A stretch of DNA of 13,205 nt, from the NCBI GenBank assembly GCA_946183895.1, contig CAMHDX010000003.1, positions 1 through 13,205 of the forward strand. Reading direction: 5' to 3'. Position numbers and translations under genes: made by a program. This document shows, in pieces, positions 1 through 7,857 of the stretch (position 1 is the first letter of the stretch; every line of letters starts with the position of its first letter). This DNA is from an uncultured Porphyromonadaceae bacterium. GTDB lineage: Bacteria; Bacteroidota; Bacteroidia; Bacteroidales; Muribaculaceae. The notes below the pieces were generated by a model. That model did not search any database. It was not told the origin of the DNA and saw only the letters and a program-made list of their open reading frames with translations.

Positions 1-2798
1 CTCTCACTGTCATGGGCAAGACATTTGCCATCAGCGAGATTGATAGCATTGTCGTGAACCACGACGAGCTCACCGAGGATAACATCCTTGTCACCTATAG
101 CGCCGACGGCGCGCAGGTGGCGGTTGCCGGCAACATCGCCTCGCACATCACGGCGAGCGTGACCGGCGGTCATGTTGTTGTCAATCAGGACGACACCGTT
201 GCCGACGAGTATACCTACACCCTGCAGGGCGCATCGAGTGACGGCTCGTTCTACACCGAGGGTTCGTACAAAATCTCCCTGGTGCTCAACGGCTTGACGC
301 TTACCAATCCCACCGATGCCGCCATCAATGTGCGCAACGGTAAGCGCATCAGCGTGGAGCTGGCGGCGGGCACCGTCAACACGCTCACCGACGGCGCCGA
401 CGGCACCCAGAAGGGCTGCCTCGCCATCAAGGGCCACACCGAGTTCAAGGGCGGCGGCACGCTCAACGTGACTGGCAAGGCGGCTCACGCCATCTGGAGC
501 AAGGAGTATGTCGAGGTCAAGAAGACCGTGGGCACCATCAACATCTTGGGCGCTGTGGGCGACGGCATTAACGCTAACCAGTACTTCCTGATGAACGGCG
601 GCAAACTCACGTTTGCCGGCATCGGCGATGATGCGGTGCAGGTGAGCTACGAGACCGATGATAACGATGTAATCATTGAGGACGCCGACAACACCGGCGC
701 CGCCACCGTCAAGGGCGGCACTATTGACATGACGCTCACCGCCGCCGGCGGCAAGGGCTTCAAGTGTGAGGGCGATGTCAACATCGCCGGCGGCACTGTG
801 ACCATCAACCAGAGCGGCGACCTCGTGGTTGACGGCAGCGACATCAAGTACGGCACGTCAATCAAGAGCGATGCCAACATCAACATCACCGGCGGTACGC
901 TCAATATCACCAATACCGCGGCGGGCGGCAAGGGCCTCAACGCCGATGGGGCAATCACCATCGACCAGAGCGCGGCGACCACCGTCATCGACATCAAGGC
1001 GAACGGCAGCGGCGGCACGGCCGAGACCTCGGGCGACACCTCAGGCACCACAGCGTCCTACAAGGTCTACGTGTCGGTGCCGCAAAACGGCGGTGGCGGC
1101 GGCTATCGCCCCGGCTCCAACAACCAGGTGTGGAAAAACGTCTACCTGTACAAGAGTGACGGCACGCTGGTGCGCCAGCTCACCTCGACGGTGACGCGCA
1201 CCTCGGGTGTCAACACGGTGACGTTCTACTACTACGACTTCCAGAGCGCCGATGACGGCACCTACTACTTCAAGGCAGACGACTACACCAGCCAGGGCGG
1301 CTGGGGCGGAGGCTCGACCTACACGATTCGCTCGGAGGACTTCTATGGCCCCAGCGACGGTAGCGACATCTACTACTCCATCTCTAACAGCTACACCACC
1401 AGCGGCACCACTCGCACCTACTCCATCTCCAATGTCACCGGCACCTACGGCGGCACGAGCGAGTCGAGCGAGGACAACGGCACCGGCTACAACGCGTCGG
1501 GCATCAAGGCCGACGGCAATATCTCCATCAGCGCCGGCACCATCACCGTTGCCAACAGCGGCGTGATGAGCAAGAGCATCAAGAGCAAAGCCACCGTGAC
1601 CGTTGCGGGCGGCGACCTCACCCTGACCCCGAGCGGCGCGATGAAGGTCATCTCGAGCGATGCCGGCTACAGCACTGCCATCAAGTGTGTCGACTATGTG
1701 CAGACCGGCGGCAGTGTGACTATCAACGCCAGCGGCGTTGCCGGCAAGGGCATCAGCGCCAACAACGACATCACCATGACCGCCGGTACCCTCAATGTGA
1801 CCAACACCGGCACCGGACAATATGTGGGCAGCTCGCGCTACACCGCCAAGGGCCTCAAGGCTGACCGCAACATGCTGTTAGAGGGCGGCACCGTGACCGT
1901 GGCTACTACCCAGAACGGCACCAAGGCAATCAAGGTTAACGGCACCTACACCCAGGGCAAGAGCGACGGCTCAGGTCCCGAGGTCACGTTGTCGACCAAG
2001 GGCGCGCGCTTCACTAACGGCACGTCGTCGGGCGGCGGCTGGGGCGGCGGCATGGGTGGCAAGACCACCGGCCAGGGCGGCGCAGCCAAGGGCATCAAGG
2101 CTGAGGGCACGCTGACCATGCTGGGCGGCACCACTCAGGTCACTACCGAGCAAGACGGCGGCGAGGGCATAGAGAGCAAGACCAGCGTAGTCATCTCGGG
2201 CGGTCAGCACTACGTCAAGAGTTACGACGACTGCATTGGCTCCAACGGCAACATCTACTTCAACGGCGGTGTCACCGTGGCGTACTCGTTTGGCAACGAC
2301 GCTGTCGACAGCAATGCCGGTCGCTCGGGCGCCATCACTATCGGCAATGGCGCCGTGCTCGCCTATAGCACCAAGGGCGGTGCCGAGGAAGGCTTTGACT
2401 GCGACAACAACAGTTACATCCAAATCACCGGCACCGGCATCGGCATCAGCGCCGGCGGCAGCCAGGGCGGCGGCGGAGGCTGGGGTGGCAGCAGTAGCAC
2501 CATCAGCAACGCCAAGCAGGGCTACTGCTTCTATACTAACAGTGTCACTTATCAAGCTAACCGCTACTACACGCTCGCCACGAGCAGCAACCAGAATCTG
2601 GTCACGTTCAGCTTCCCGGCAACCGTGTCGAGCAATCTGTCGCTGTTCACCGCCACGGGCATGGTCAAGGGTAGCACCTACAAGGTGACAACCTCGACCA
2701 CCGCGCCCACCGACGCCACCACGTCGTTCAACGGCCTGTACCTGGGCAGCTCACTCTCGAGCAGCACCTCGCTCATCTCGTCGCTCACCGCCCAGTAA
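1..2798 (+). CDS. Carbohydrate-binding domain (Cthe_2159-like) glycine-rich beta-helix surface protein, 5' partial
   Basis: At least 928 residues are visible. The frame is open to the left edge, and the residues before the first in-window ATG (position 12) read LTV, continuous with MGKTFAISEIDSIVV. Many Bacteroidales surface proteins have such an 'I-x-DIDSI-x-F/V' stretch after a signal peptide, so the true start is probably upstream. The body is a run of short beta-helix rungs of the type GG-T-[VL]-x-[VI]-x, separated by 'KGIKADG'-like turns (for example VNIAGGTVTINQSG and INITGGTLNITNT). This is the pattern of the Cthe_2159/DUF4353 carbohydrate-binding family, whose founder binds acidic plant polysaccharides. 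A different segment at about residues 355-480, rich in Tyr and Gly, interrupts the helix. Gly/Trp runs (GGWGGG, GGGWGGGMGG, GGGGGWGG) occur near residues 430, 675 and 820. No catalytic motif was recognised. Binding or adhesion at the cell surface is the likely role; the ligand is unknown. The stop is TAA at 2796. Confidence 0.82.
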   Translation, partial: LTVMGKTFAISEIDSIVVNHDELTEDNILVTYSADGAQVAVAGNIASHITASVTGGHVVVNQDDTVADEYTYTLQGASSDGSFYTEGSYKISLVLNGLTLTNPTDAAINVRNGKRISVELAAGTVNTLTDGADGTQKGCLAIKGHTEFKGGGTLNVTGKAAHAIWSKEYVEVKKTVGTINILGAVGDGINANQYFLMNGGKLTFAGIGDDAVQVSYETDDNDVIIEDADNTGAATVKGGTIDMTLTAAGGKGFKCEGDVNIAGGTVTINQSGDLVVDGSDIKYGTSIKSDANINITGGTLNITNTAAGGKGLNADGAITIDQSAATTVIDIKANGSGGTAETSGDTSGTTASYKVYVSVPQNGGGGGYRPGSNNQVWKNVYLYKSDGTLVRQLTSTVTRTSGVNTVTFYYYDFQSADDGTYYFKADDYTSQGGWGGGSTYTIRSEDFYGPSDGSDIYYSISNSYTTSGTTRTYSISNVTGTYGGTSESSEDNGTGYNASGIKADGNISISAGTITVANSGVMSKSIKSKATVTVAGGDLTLTPSGAMKVISSDAGYSTAIKCVDYVQTGGSVTINASGVAGKGISANNDITMTAGTLNVTNTGTGQYVGSSRYTAKGLKADRNMLLEGGTVTVATTQNGTKAIKVNGTYTQGKSDGSGPEVTLSTKGARFTNGTSSGGGWGGGMGGKTTGQGGAAKGIKAEGTLTMLGGTTQVTTEQDGGEGIESKTSVVISGGQHYVKSYDDCIGSNGNIYFNGGVTVAYSFGNDAVDSNAGRSGAITIGNGAVLAYSTKGGAEEGFDCDNNSYIQITGTGIGISAGGSQGGGGGWGGSSSTISNAKQGYCFYTNSVTYQANRYYTLATSSNQNLVTFSFPATVSSNLSLFTATGMVKGSTYKVTTSTTAPTDATTSFNGLYLGSSLSSSTSLISSLTAQ

Positions 2799-2810
2799 CA
2801 CGCGACCGCA

Positions 2811-2823
2811 CGGGCTTAGCCCG
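2811..2823. other. Small perfect hairpin after the beta-helix gene
   Basis: CGGGC (2811-2815), a TTA loop and GCCCG (2819-2823) form a 5-bp hairpin 12 bases after the stop codon at 2798. No T-run follows, so it may be an RNA 3'-end stabiliser or part of a weak terminator. Its function is not established. Confidence 0.35.
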
Positions 2824-2840
2824 CAATGATATATGCCACA

Positions 2841-2862
2841 GGGGTGCCGAGCTCGGCACTCC
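2841..2862 (+). terminator. Inverted repeat, possible terminator of the beta-helix gene
   Basis: Positions 2844-2859 form a perfect 16-base palindrome (GTGCCGAGCTCGGCAC). It extends to 2841-2862 if one G-T pair is allowed. As RNA it would form a strong GC-rich stem with a small loop around AGCT. Downstream are a few T residues (2871-2873, TTTC) but no good U-tract. It sits about 43 bases after the stop of the upstream gene and about 50 bases before the next promoter's -7 box. A terminator is the simplest reading; a dimeric regulator site is an alternative. Confidence 0.4.
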
Positions 2863-2910
2863 GGTTGCCATTTCTTGGGCTCGCGCGATAGATAAGTCAG
2901 GAATTTTAGC

Positions 2911-2918
2911 TATATTTG
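2911..2918 (+). promoter_or_regulatory. Bacteroidota-type -7 box for the AAA-ATPase-like gene
   Basis: TATATTTG matches the Bacteroidota primary sigma -7 consensus TAnnTTTG exactly and lies in an AT-rich patch (about 2900-2945) in otherwise GC-rich DNA. No good TTG -33 element is found at the expected distance, so the promoter may be weak or activator-dependent. Transcription would begin around 2922-2925, leaving a leader of about 20 bases before the ATG at 2944. Confidence 0.5.
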
Positions 2919-2943
2919 CAAGATAAACGCAAAACGAACTGTT

Positions 2944-4497
2944 ATGGGCAACTTGATTTATCCGATAGGCGTACAGGACTTCGCGCGAATTCGCAAGGCC
3001 GGCATGGTGTATGTCGACAAGACGGGCTTGATTTACCGCATGGTCTCTCAAGGCGATGCGTATTTCCTTAGCCGTCCGCGTCGCTTTGGCAAGTCGCTGC
3101 TGGTCTCGACGCTTAAGTACTACTTTGAGGGGCGTCACGACTTGTTCGAGGGTCTTGAGATTGACAAGTTGGAGAAGGAGTGGAACCACCATGAGGTGGT
3201 GTTGCTCGACATGAGCATGAGCAAAGTGCTTGAAGTTAGCGACTTGCACTCAATGCTGGACTCTACCTTGGGTACCTACGAGGAGAAATACGGCATCACC
3301 CCCAAGCCAACCAGCAACTATAGCGTGCGGCTGGCCGCTGTGATTAGGCAGGCTGCAGCGCGTAGCCACGACGGGCGCGCGGTGGTGCTCATCGATGAAT
3401 ATGACTCGCCCCTGCTCGAGAACCTCAATGATGACGAGAAGCTCAAGACACTGCGTGGCATCATGCGGGACTTCTATAGCCCGCTCAAGGCGATGGGACC
3501 CTCGTTACGCTTCGTTTTCCTGACGGGCATCACCAAGTTCTCGCAGCTGAGCATTTTCAGCGAGTTGAACAATCTGAACAACATCAGCATGATACCCGGT
3601 TGGGATGCCCTCTGCGGCATCACGGTGGACGAGATGCGCCGCTATATGGACGGCGGCCTTGACGAACTTGCCGCTCATCATGGTTGCGGCAAGGACGAGA
3701 TGCTTGACCATCTCAAGGCGCAGTACGACGGCTACCACTTTAGCCGTGCGATGGTTGACGTTTACAACCCTTTCAGCTTGGTCAAGGCCTTTGGTAACAA
3801 AGAATTGAGCAACTATTGGTTTGAGAGCGGCACTCCCACATGGCTACTCAATGTGATGGCGAATACTAACATTGAGGTGGATGCCCTTGACGACATTGAG
3901 GCAACGCAAGAGCGCTTTGAGCGCCCCGCCGAGCGTGTGACCGACGCCGTGCCGGTGCTGTTCCAGAGCGGCTATCTCACCATTAAGGGCTACGACCCGG
4001 AGAGCAAATTGTATATGCTCGGAATCCCTAATACCGAAGTGCGCACTGGTCTTGCAGAGGCATTTCTCCAATTTATTAATCGCGGGCCGGACAAGGGCGA
4101 ATGGTTGCGTAGCGGCTATTTCAAATGGCGTCGCGGCGGACAGTTGGCAGATTTCATGCAGTTGCTCAAGGACTTCTACGCGTCAATACCTTACGACATC
4201 AGCAACGACAACGAGCGGCACTACCAGTCGATACTGTACGCGGTGTTGACCTCGTTCGGCGCCGATGTGACCTGCGAGGACCGCACCAGCAACGGCCGCG
4301 CCGACCTGGTGCTGCGCATGCCTGACGCCATCTACGTCATTGAGCTCAAGTACGGCAAGACGGTCGCCGAGGCGATGGAGCAGCTGCACCGCAAGGACTA
4401 TGCCGCCAAGTACTGCCACGACGGCCGCCCCGTGCGCCTGCTCGGCATCAACCTCGCCGGCGACACCCGCACCATCGACGCCTGGCAGCTGGAGTAG
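2944..4497 (+). CDS. AAA-ATPase-like / PD-(D/E)XK nuclease-superfamily protein
   Basis: A complete 517-residue cytoplasmic protein with no signal peptide or membrane segment. Residues 5-30 (YPIGVQDFARIR..., then YVDKT) are the signature opening of the AAA-ATPase-like family (PF09820). A P-loop variant RPRRFGKS is at residues 44-51, and a Walker-B-like strand VVLIDEYDSPL is near residues 147-157. The C-terminal part has GRADLVL followed by YVIELKYG (about residues 451-470), the D...ExK core of the PD-(D/E)XK_9 nuclease-like domain (PF08011). The length is normal for the family, and these features appear intact. Such genes occur in many paralogous copies in Bacteroidales and other anaerobes, and their function is not established; roles in defence or in mobile elements have been suggested. 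Here it stands alone between surface-protein genes, with its own promoter and no partner gene. ATG 2944 is chosen because it precedes the conserved YPIG motif directly. Confidence 0.88.
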   Translation: MGNLIYPIGVQDFARIRKAGMVYVDKTGLIYRMVSQGDAYFLSRPRRFGKSLLVSTLKYYFEGRHDLFEGLEIDKLEKEWNHHEVVLLDMSMSKVLEVSDLHSMLDSTLGTYEEKYGITPKPTSNYSVRLAAVIRQAAARSHDGRAVVLIDEYDSPLLENLNDDEKLKTLRGIMRDFYSPLKAMGPSLRFVFLTGITKFSQLSIFSELNNLNNISMIPGWDALCGITVDEMRRYMDGGLDELAAHHGCGKDEMLDHLKAQYDGYHFSRAMVDVYNPFSLVKAFGNKELSNYWFESGTPTWLLNVMANTNIEVDALDDIEATQERFERPAERVTDAVPVLFQSGYLTIKGYDPESKLYMLGIPNTEVRTGLAEAFLQFINRGPDKGEWLRSGYFKWRRGGQLADFMQLLKDFYASIPYDISNDNERHYQSILYAVLTSFGADVTCEDRTSNGRADLVLRMPDAIYVIELKYGKTVAEAMEQLHRKDYAAKYCHDGRPVRLLGINLAGDTRTIDAWQLE

Positions 4498-4519
4498 GCG
4501 CTTGCCGCGGGCGTTTAAA

Positions 4520-4564
4520 GCAACAAAAAGAACCGTCCCCGTTGTTGCATCCCCGTTGTTGCAT
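4520..4564 (-). repeat. REP-like element with tandem 14-bp duplication in a convergent intergenic region
   Basis: Read on the minus strand, the 14-mer ATGCAACAACGGGG occurs twice in exact tandem (4564-4551 and 4550-4537) and is followed by ACGGTTCTTTTTGTTGC (4536-4520). The last seven bases, TTGTTGC, are the exact complement of GCAACAA, which is present in each 14-mer (4562-4556 and 4548-4542). The stretch can therefore fold with either copy, with a loop of 15 or 29 bases. From memory, the GGGGACGGTTCT core is a recurrent motif of REP elements linked to REP-associated (Y1/RAYT) transposases; this was not searched. It lies between the convergent ends of the 2944 and 4653 genes, a usual place for REPs, and could also act in 3'-end formation. 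A further GCAACAA is at 4623-4629. Confidence 0.5.
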
Positions 4565-4652
4565 GAATTTTGGTGGAAAATGCCGAAATGCTGCTAAAAT
4601 CCATATTTTTGACCTGTTTTTGGCAACAATCATGCAGTTTTTCAACACTATC

Positions 4653-7649
4653 TCATTGATTGCTCAGGGCGAGGATCCTGTCCAGGATGGCGTTGACATC
4701 GCCCACATTTACCGCGCCGTCATCGTTCACGTCAAGCGTCAGCGTCGTGCCTCCCGTGGTGAGGATGTCATCGAGCACGAGGTTGACGTCGCCCACATTA
4801 ACCGCCCCATCGTGGTTCAAGTCGGGGAATGCCGGATCCAGTTTGTCCACGACATCGGCGATGCGATTCGTGAACTGTTTCCAATAAGTCGCTGCGCGGT
4901 AGGCCTCGGCATACTGCTCCCTGACGTGTAACTTCGCTCCGCTGTAGTGGGCGTTGGAGAATGTTGTGGATTTAATTTGTGCGGGCTCTCCCTTGGCGAC
5001 AATCTCGGTGAGGTTGTCGCAGAAGTTGAACGCGTTGGTGCCGATGGTTCGCACCGTGGCGGGGATGGTGAGCGAGGCCATGCTGCACCCGCTGAACGCA
5101 GAATACTTCACACTTTCCACCGTTGGCGGGATCTCCAGGTCGGTCACTTCCTCGCCATTGAGGTACAGGTGGCGGGCATTGAGCAGGGGGTTGCTGGTGG
5201 AGGAAGCGAAGTCAATGCCGCACCATGCCTCGAGGTCGCTGATGTTGACACGTGTCAAGCCCGTGCAGGCATTGAATGCGTTGGAATTGATTGTTTTCAC
5301 CGATGGGGGAATGGTGACGCTCGTCAAGTTCTCGCAGTAATTGAAAGCGTATTTATTGATGGTGGTGACGGTGTTGGGGATGATGAGGTCGGTAACCTTC
5401 GCGCCGTTGAGATACAGGTCTGTGGCAAAACGGAGGGGATTGCTGATGTAGGAAACGAATTCAATGCCGCACCACTTGGCGATGTCGCTGATGTTGACAC
5501 GTGTCAAGCCTGTGCATCCCGAAAACGCATCAATGCCGATGGTAGTCACCGACGCGGGGATGGTCACGCTCTTCAAGCAGGTGGCGTTAGAGAAGGCGAA
5601 CTTCTTGATTTCGGTCACCGTGGCGGGAATGGTGAGGTCGGTCACCAAAACGTTGTTGAGATAAAGGTTTTTGGCATGATATAGCGGGTTGCCGCGTGGG
5701 TTGTAGGCATTGACGCCGAAGTCGATGCCGCACCACTTGGCAATGTCGCTGATGTTGACCCGCGTCAGGCCTGTGCATGTGTTGAAGCAGTAATACCCTA
5801 TCTGGGTCACGCCGGTGCCGATGGTGACGGTTTTCAAGCCGGTCATGTTGTAGCACAGGTAGTCGGGAATGCTCTTGACCGTGTTGCCGAAGTTGAACGT
5901 GGAGATGCTTGTCGAGCCGGTGAACGGCGTGTCGCTTGACGTGAAGTCGGCGCAGTTGGCGGCATTCCAGTTGACTGTTGTGAGAGCGGTGCAGTTGGCA
6001 AAGGCGTTCTTGCCAACCATTGTCACCGACTCGGGGATGGTCACTGTGGTGAGTCCCTTCAGGCCGTAGCACATATAGGGACTGATTTTTGTCACGCTGC
6101 CGGCAAACGAGATTGTCTGGATGCCATCCAAACCGTTGAACGGCCGGAAACTATAGAAACTATATTCTTTATAGTAGGGCGAGTTCCATACAACCTTCTT
6201 CAGTCCGGTGCAGCCGGTGAACATACTGCTTCCGCTGAAACTGGTCACCGTCTTGGGAACGGTGAGTTCGGTGATTGACGTGCAGTTGTAGAACGTGTAG
6301 TTCTTGACGACGGTCACATTCGGGATGGTCAGACTGGTAACCAAGGTGCCGTTGAGGTACAGTTTCTTGGCGTAATACAGCGGGTTGCTCTTTGCCGTGC
6401 TGAAGTCGATGCCGCACCATGCGGCGAGGTTGGTGATGTTGACCTTGGTCAGTGCCGTGCATTCATCGAAGGCGTTATCTTTGACGGTCTTCAGTCCGGT
6501 GCCTGCAGTCACCTCCGTCAATGCTTCGCAATTTATGAACGCTTCTTCGCCGATTTCGGTCAACGAGTTGGGGAGAGTCACCGATTTCAGGTTTTCGGTA
6601 TAACGGCATAAGGCGGCGGGAATCCTCGTCACGGTTGTGCCGAATTGAAGCGTGGTGAGTTTCGGGCAACCGTTGAATCTGCTCCCGAAACTCTCATTGT
6701 CCTTGCAGTTTGTCGCGTTCCAGATCACCTTGGTCAGGTTGGCGCAATTCCGAAAAGCAAAATTACCCACTGTCGTCACCGCTGCGGGAATGGTCACGCT
6801 TGTCAGCCCGGTGTCTTCAAAGGCGTATTCGCCTATTTCGGTCACCGTGGCGGGAATGGTCACCGATGTCAAGGCCGTCATGTGGCGACACAATTGAGAG
6901 GGAATTCTCTTGATGTTGCTGGCAAAGGTTATTGTCTTGATTTTTTTGCCATCACCAAATGGCGAGAACCCGTTGGGCGTGTCCTGACAATTAACCGCAT
7001 TCCAGTTGACTGTAGTCAAGTTGTAGCATCTCTCGAACGCGTCTCTGCCGATTGCGGTGACCGTGGCGGGGATGGTCACCGTGGTCAAGCCGGTGAGGCC
7101 GTCGCAAAGGAAATTTGGGATTGAGGTCACATTGTTGCCGAACACAAACGACTTGATGTTTGTGCAATTCAGAAAATGGCACGGGCTTACGGCGTTGTTA
7201 TCGACAGGTCCGAAGTTGGGCGCGTTCCATACCACCTTGGCCATTCCTGTACATCCGTAGAATGAATGATGTCCCAACGATTTCAACGTCGCGGGGATGG
7301 TCACCTCGGTCAAGCCGGTGCACTCGCTGAACGCGAAGGCTTCTATCGCTGTCAACGATGTGGGGAATGTGATCTTGGTCAGTGCGCTGCATCTGCGGAA
7401 GGCCGATTCACCGATGCCTGTCACCGAATAGGTCTTGCTGCCGTTTTTCACGGTCGCGGGAATCGTGACGGCGCCGCTGGCCGACAGGTGGCTCACTACG
7501 CTCACGCTCTTGCCGTCGCTGTTGATGATGTAGCACAGTACGCCCGACGAGAAGTCGTAGGCACTGGCGGTTGCCGACAGCATCGCCACTGCCAGCAACA
7601 GCAGCAGGCAGCGGAAAATGGCCAATTTGTTTGTCAATTGGTATAACAT
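4653..7649 (-). CDS. Secreted BspA-like leucine-rich-repeat protein with C-terminal dockerin-like domain
   Basis: A 998-residue protein from ATG 7649. This start is preferred because it gives a clean signal peptide (MLYQLTNKLAIFRCLLLLLA...TASA, about 30 residues); an in-frame ATG at 7706 would put 19 residues in front and lies at or just downstream of the predicted transcription start. Most of the protein is LRR_5 (BspA-type) repeats of the form LTxVTIPxxVTxIGxxAFxxC. Two longer modules are interleaved. One begins VxWNAxN and contains FGxxVxxIPxxLC (five copies). The other begins LTRVNISD, followed by WCGIDF, NPL and LYLNG (four copies, near residues 396, 624, 711 and 794). The last about 60 residues hold two DxNxDGxVNVGDVN repeats ending in ILDRIL, a dockerin type I-like calcium-binding pair. 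It is expected to act at the cell surface or outside the cell; BspA relatives bind host proteins or other bacteria. The partner of the dockerin-like domain is unknown. It appears monocistronic, with its own promoter. Confidence 0.88.
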   Translation of the reverse strand: MLYQLTNKLAIFRCLLLLLAVAMLSATASAYDFSSGVLCYIINSDGKSVSVVSHLSASGAVTIPATVKNGSKTYSVTGIGESAFRRCSALTKITFPTSLTAIEAFAFSECTGLTEVTIPATLKSLGHHSFYGCTGMAKVVWNAPNFGPVDNNAVSPCHFLNCTNIKSFVFGNNVTSIPNFLCDGLTGLTTVTIPATVTAIGRDAFERCYNLTTVNWNAVNCQDTPNGFSPFGDGKKIKTITFASNIKRIPSQLCRHMTALTSVTIPATVTEIGEYAFEDTGLTSVTIPAAVTTVGNFAFRNCANLTKVIWNATNCKDNESFGSRFNGCPKLTTLQFGTTVTRIPAALCRYTENLKSVTLPNSLTEIGEEAFINCEALTEVTAGTGLKTVKDNAFDECTALTKVNITNLAAWCGIDFSTAKSNPLYYAKKLYLNGTLVTSLTIPNVTVVKNYTFYNCTSITELTVPKTVTSFSGSSMFTGCTGLKKVVWNSPYYKEYSFYSFRPFNGLDGIQTISFAGSVTKISPYMCYGLKGLTTVTIPESVTMVGKNAFANCTALTTVNWNAANCADFTSSDTPFTGSTSISTFNFGNTVKSIPDYLCYNMTGLKTVTIGTGVTQIGYYCFNTCTGLTRVNISDIAKWCGIDFGVNAYNPRGNPLYHAKNLYLNNVLVTDLTIPATVTEIKKFAFSNATCLKSVTIPASVTTIGIDAFSGCTGLTRVNISDIAKWCGIEFVSYISNPLRFATDLYLNGAKVTDLIIPNTVTTINKYAFNYCENLTSVTIPPSVKTINSNAFNACTGLTRVNISDLEAWCGIDFASSTSNPLLNARHLYLNGEEVTDLEIPPTVESVKYSAFSGCSMASLTIPATVRTIGTNAFNFCDNLTEIVAKGEPAQIKSTTFSNAHYSGAKLHVREQYAEAYRAATYWKQFTNRIADVVDKLDPAFPDLNHDGAVNVGDVNLVLDDILTTGGTTLTLDVNDDGAVNVGDVNAILDRILALSNQ
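5215..6464 (-). repeat. Four diverged DNA copies of the WCGIDF-type leucine-rich-repeat module
   Basis: Near-identical stretches of about 56 bases lie at 5215-5270, 5464-5519, 5725-5780 and 6409-6464, all in the same reading frame inside the leucine-rich-repeat gene. Each reads ATGCCGCACCA on the plus strand, then GATGTTGAC about 30 bases on. Spacings are about 249, 261 and 684 bases. They encode the segment running from LTRVNISD to WCGIDF. Such in-frame repeats can recombine to change the number of modules. Confidence 0.7.
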
Positions 7650-7715
7650 GTTGGGATAGAAGAATTTAAGATTAATTGAGAGGCGCGTCACCCACGAAGC
7701 GCCCAAATACGGTCG

Positions 7716-7746
7716 CTAAGTTACTAATAATCCCCGGCTTTTGCAA
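7716..7746 (-). promoter_or_regulatory. Bacteroidota promoter for the leucine-rich-repeat gene
   Basis: On the minus strand TTG (7746-7744), a 20-base spacer and TAACTTAG (7723-7716) match the -33/-7 arrangement of the Bacteroidota primary sigma factor (TTG, then TAnnTTTG) with one mismatch in the -7 box. Transcription would start near 7706-7711, giving a leader of about 60 bases to ATG 7649. The spacer length equals that of the promoter at 12342-12372. Confidence 0.6.
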
Positions 7747-7857
7747 GCAATTCACACAAAACCAGCCGAAAGCAAGTCAATAGGCGTCCTCAATCCCCGC
7801 CGATGACAAAGAGTCGGGACAGACCGAGGCCCGAGCAACCGGAATTCGGCATCGGGG

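Noticed and set aside
12..14. ATG at position 12 as the true start of the first gene
   Set aside because: The frame is open to the left edge, no signal peptide follows this ATG, and the IDSIVV stretch normally lies after a secretion signal.
1041..1820. Open frame of 259 codons on the minus strand inside the beta-helix gene
   Set aside because: It is antisense to a clearly coding frame with family motifs; its Ala/Gly/Val-rich product is what the complement of GC-rich repeats gives.
4653..4850. Evidence for a cellulosome
   Set aside because: The dockerin-like tail is clear, but there is no glycoside hydrolase, scaffoldin or cohesin in the window, so a cellulosome is not supported.
4947..5684. 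Open frame of 245 codons on the plus strand inside the leucine-rich-repeat gene
   Set aside because: It is a shadow of the repeat gene on the other strand; its own periodicity follows the module repeats and no independent motif is present.
5215..6464. Regularly spaced repeats as a CRISPR array
   Set aside because: The repeats are in frame within a coding gene, diverged, and spaced by about 250-680 bases that themselves encode leucine-rich repeats.
7650..7706. Upstream in-frame ATG for the leucine-rich-repeat protein
   Set aside because: It would put 19 residues before a good signal peptide and lies at or next to the predicted transcription start.
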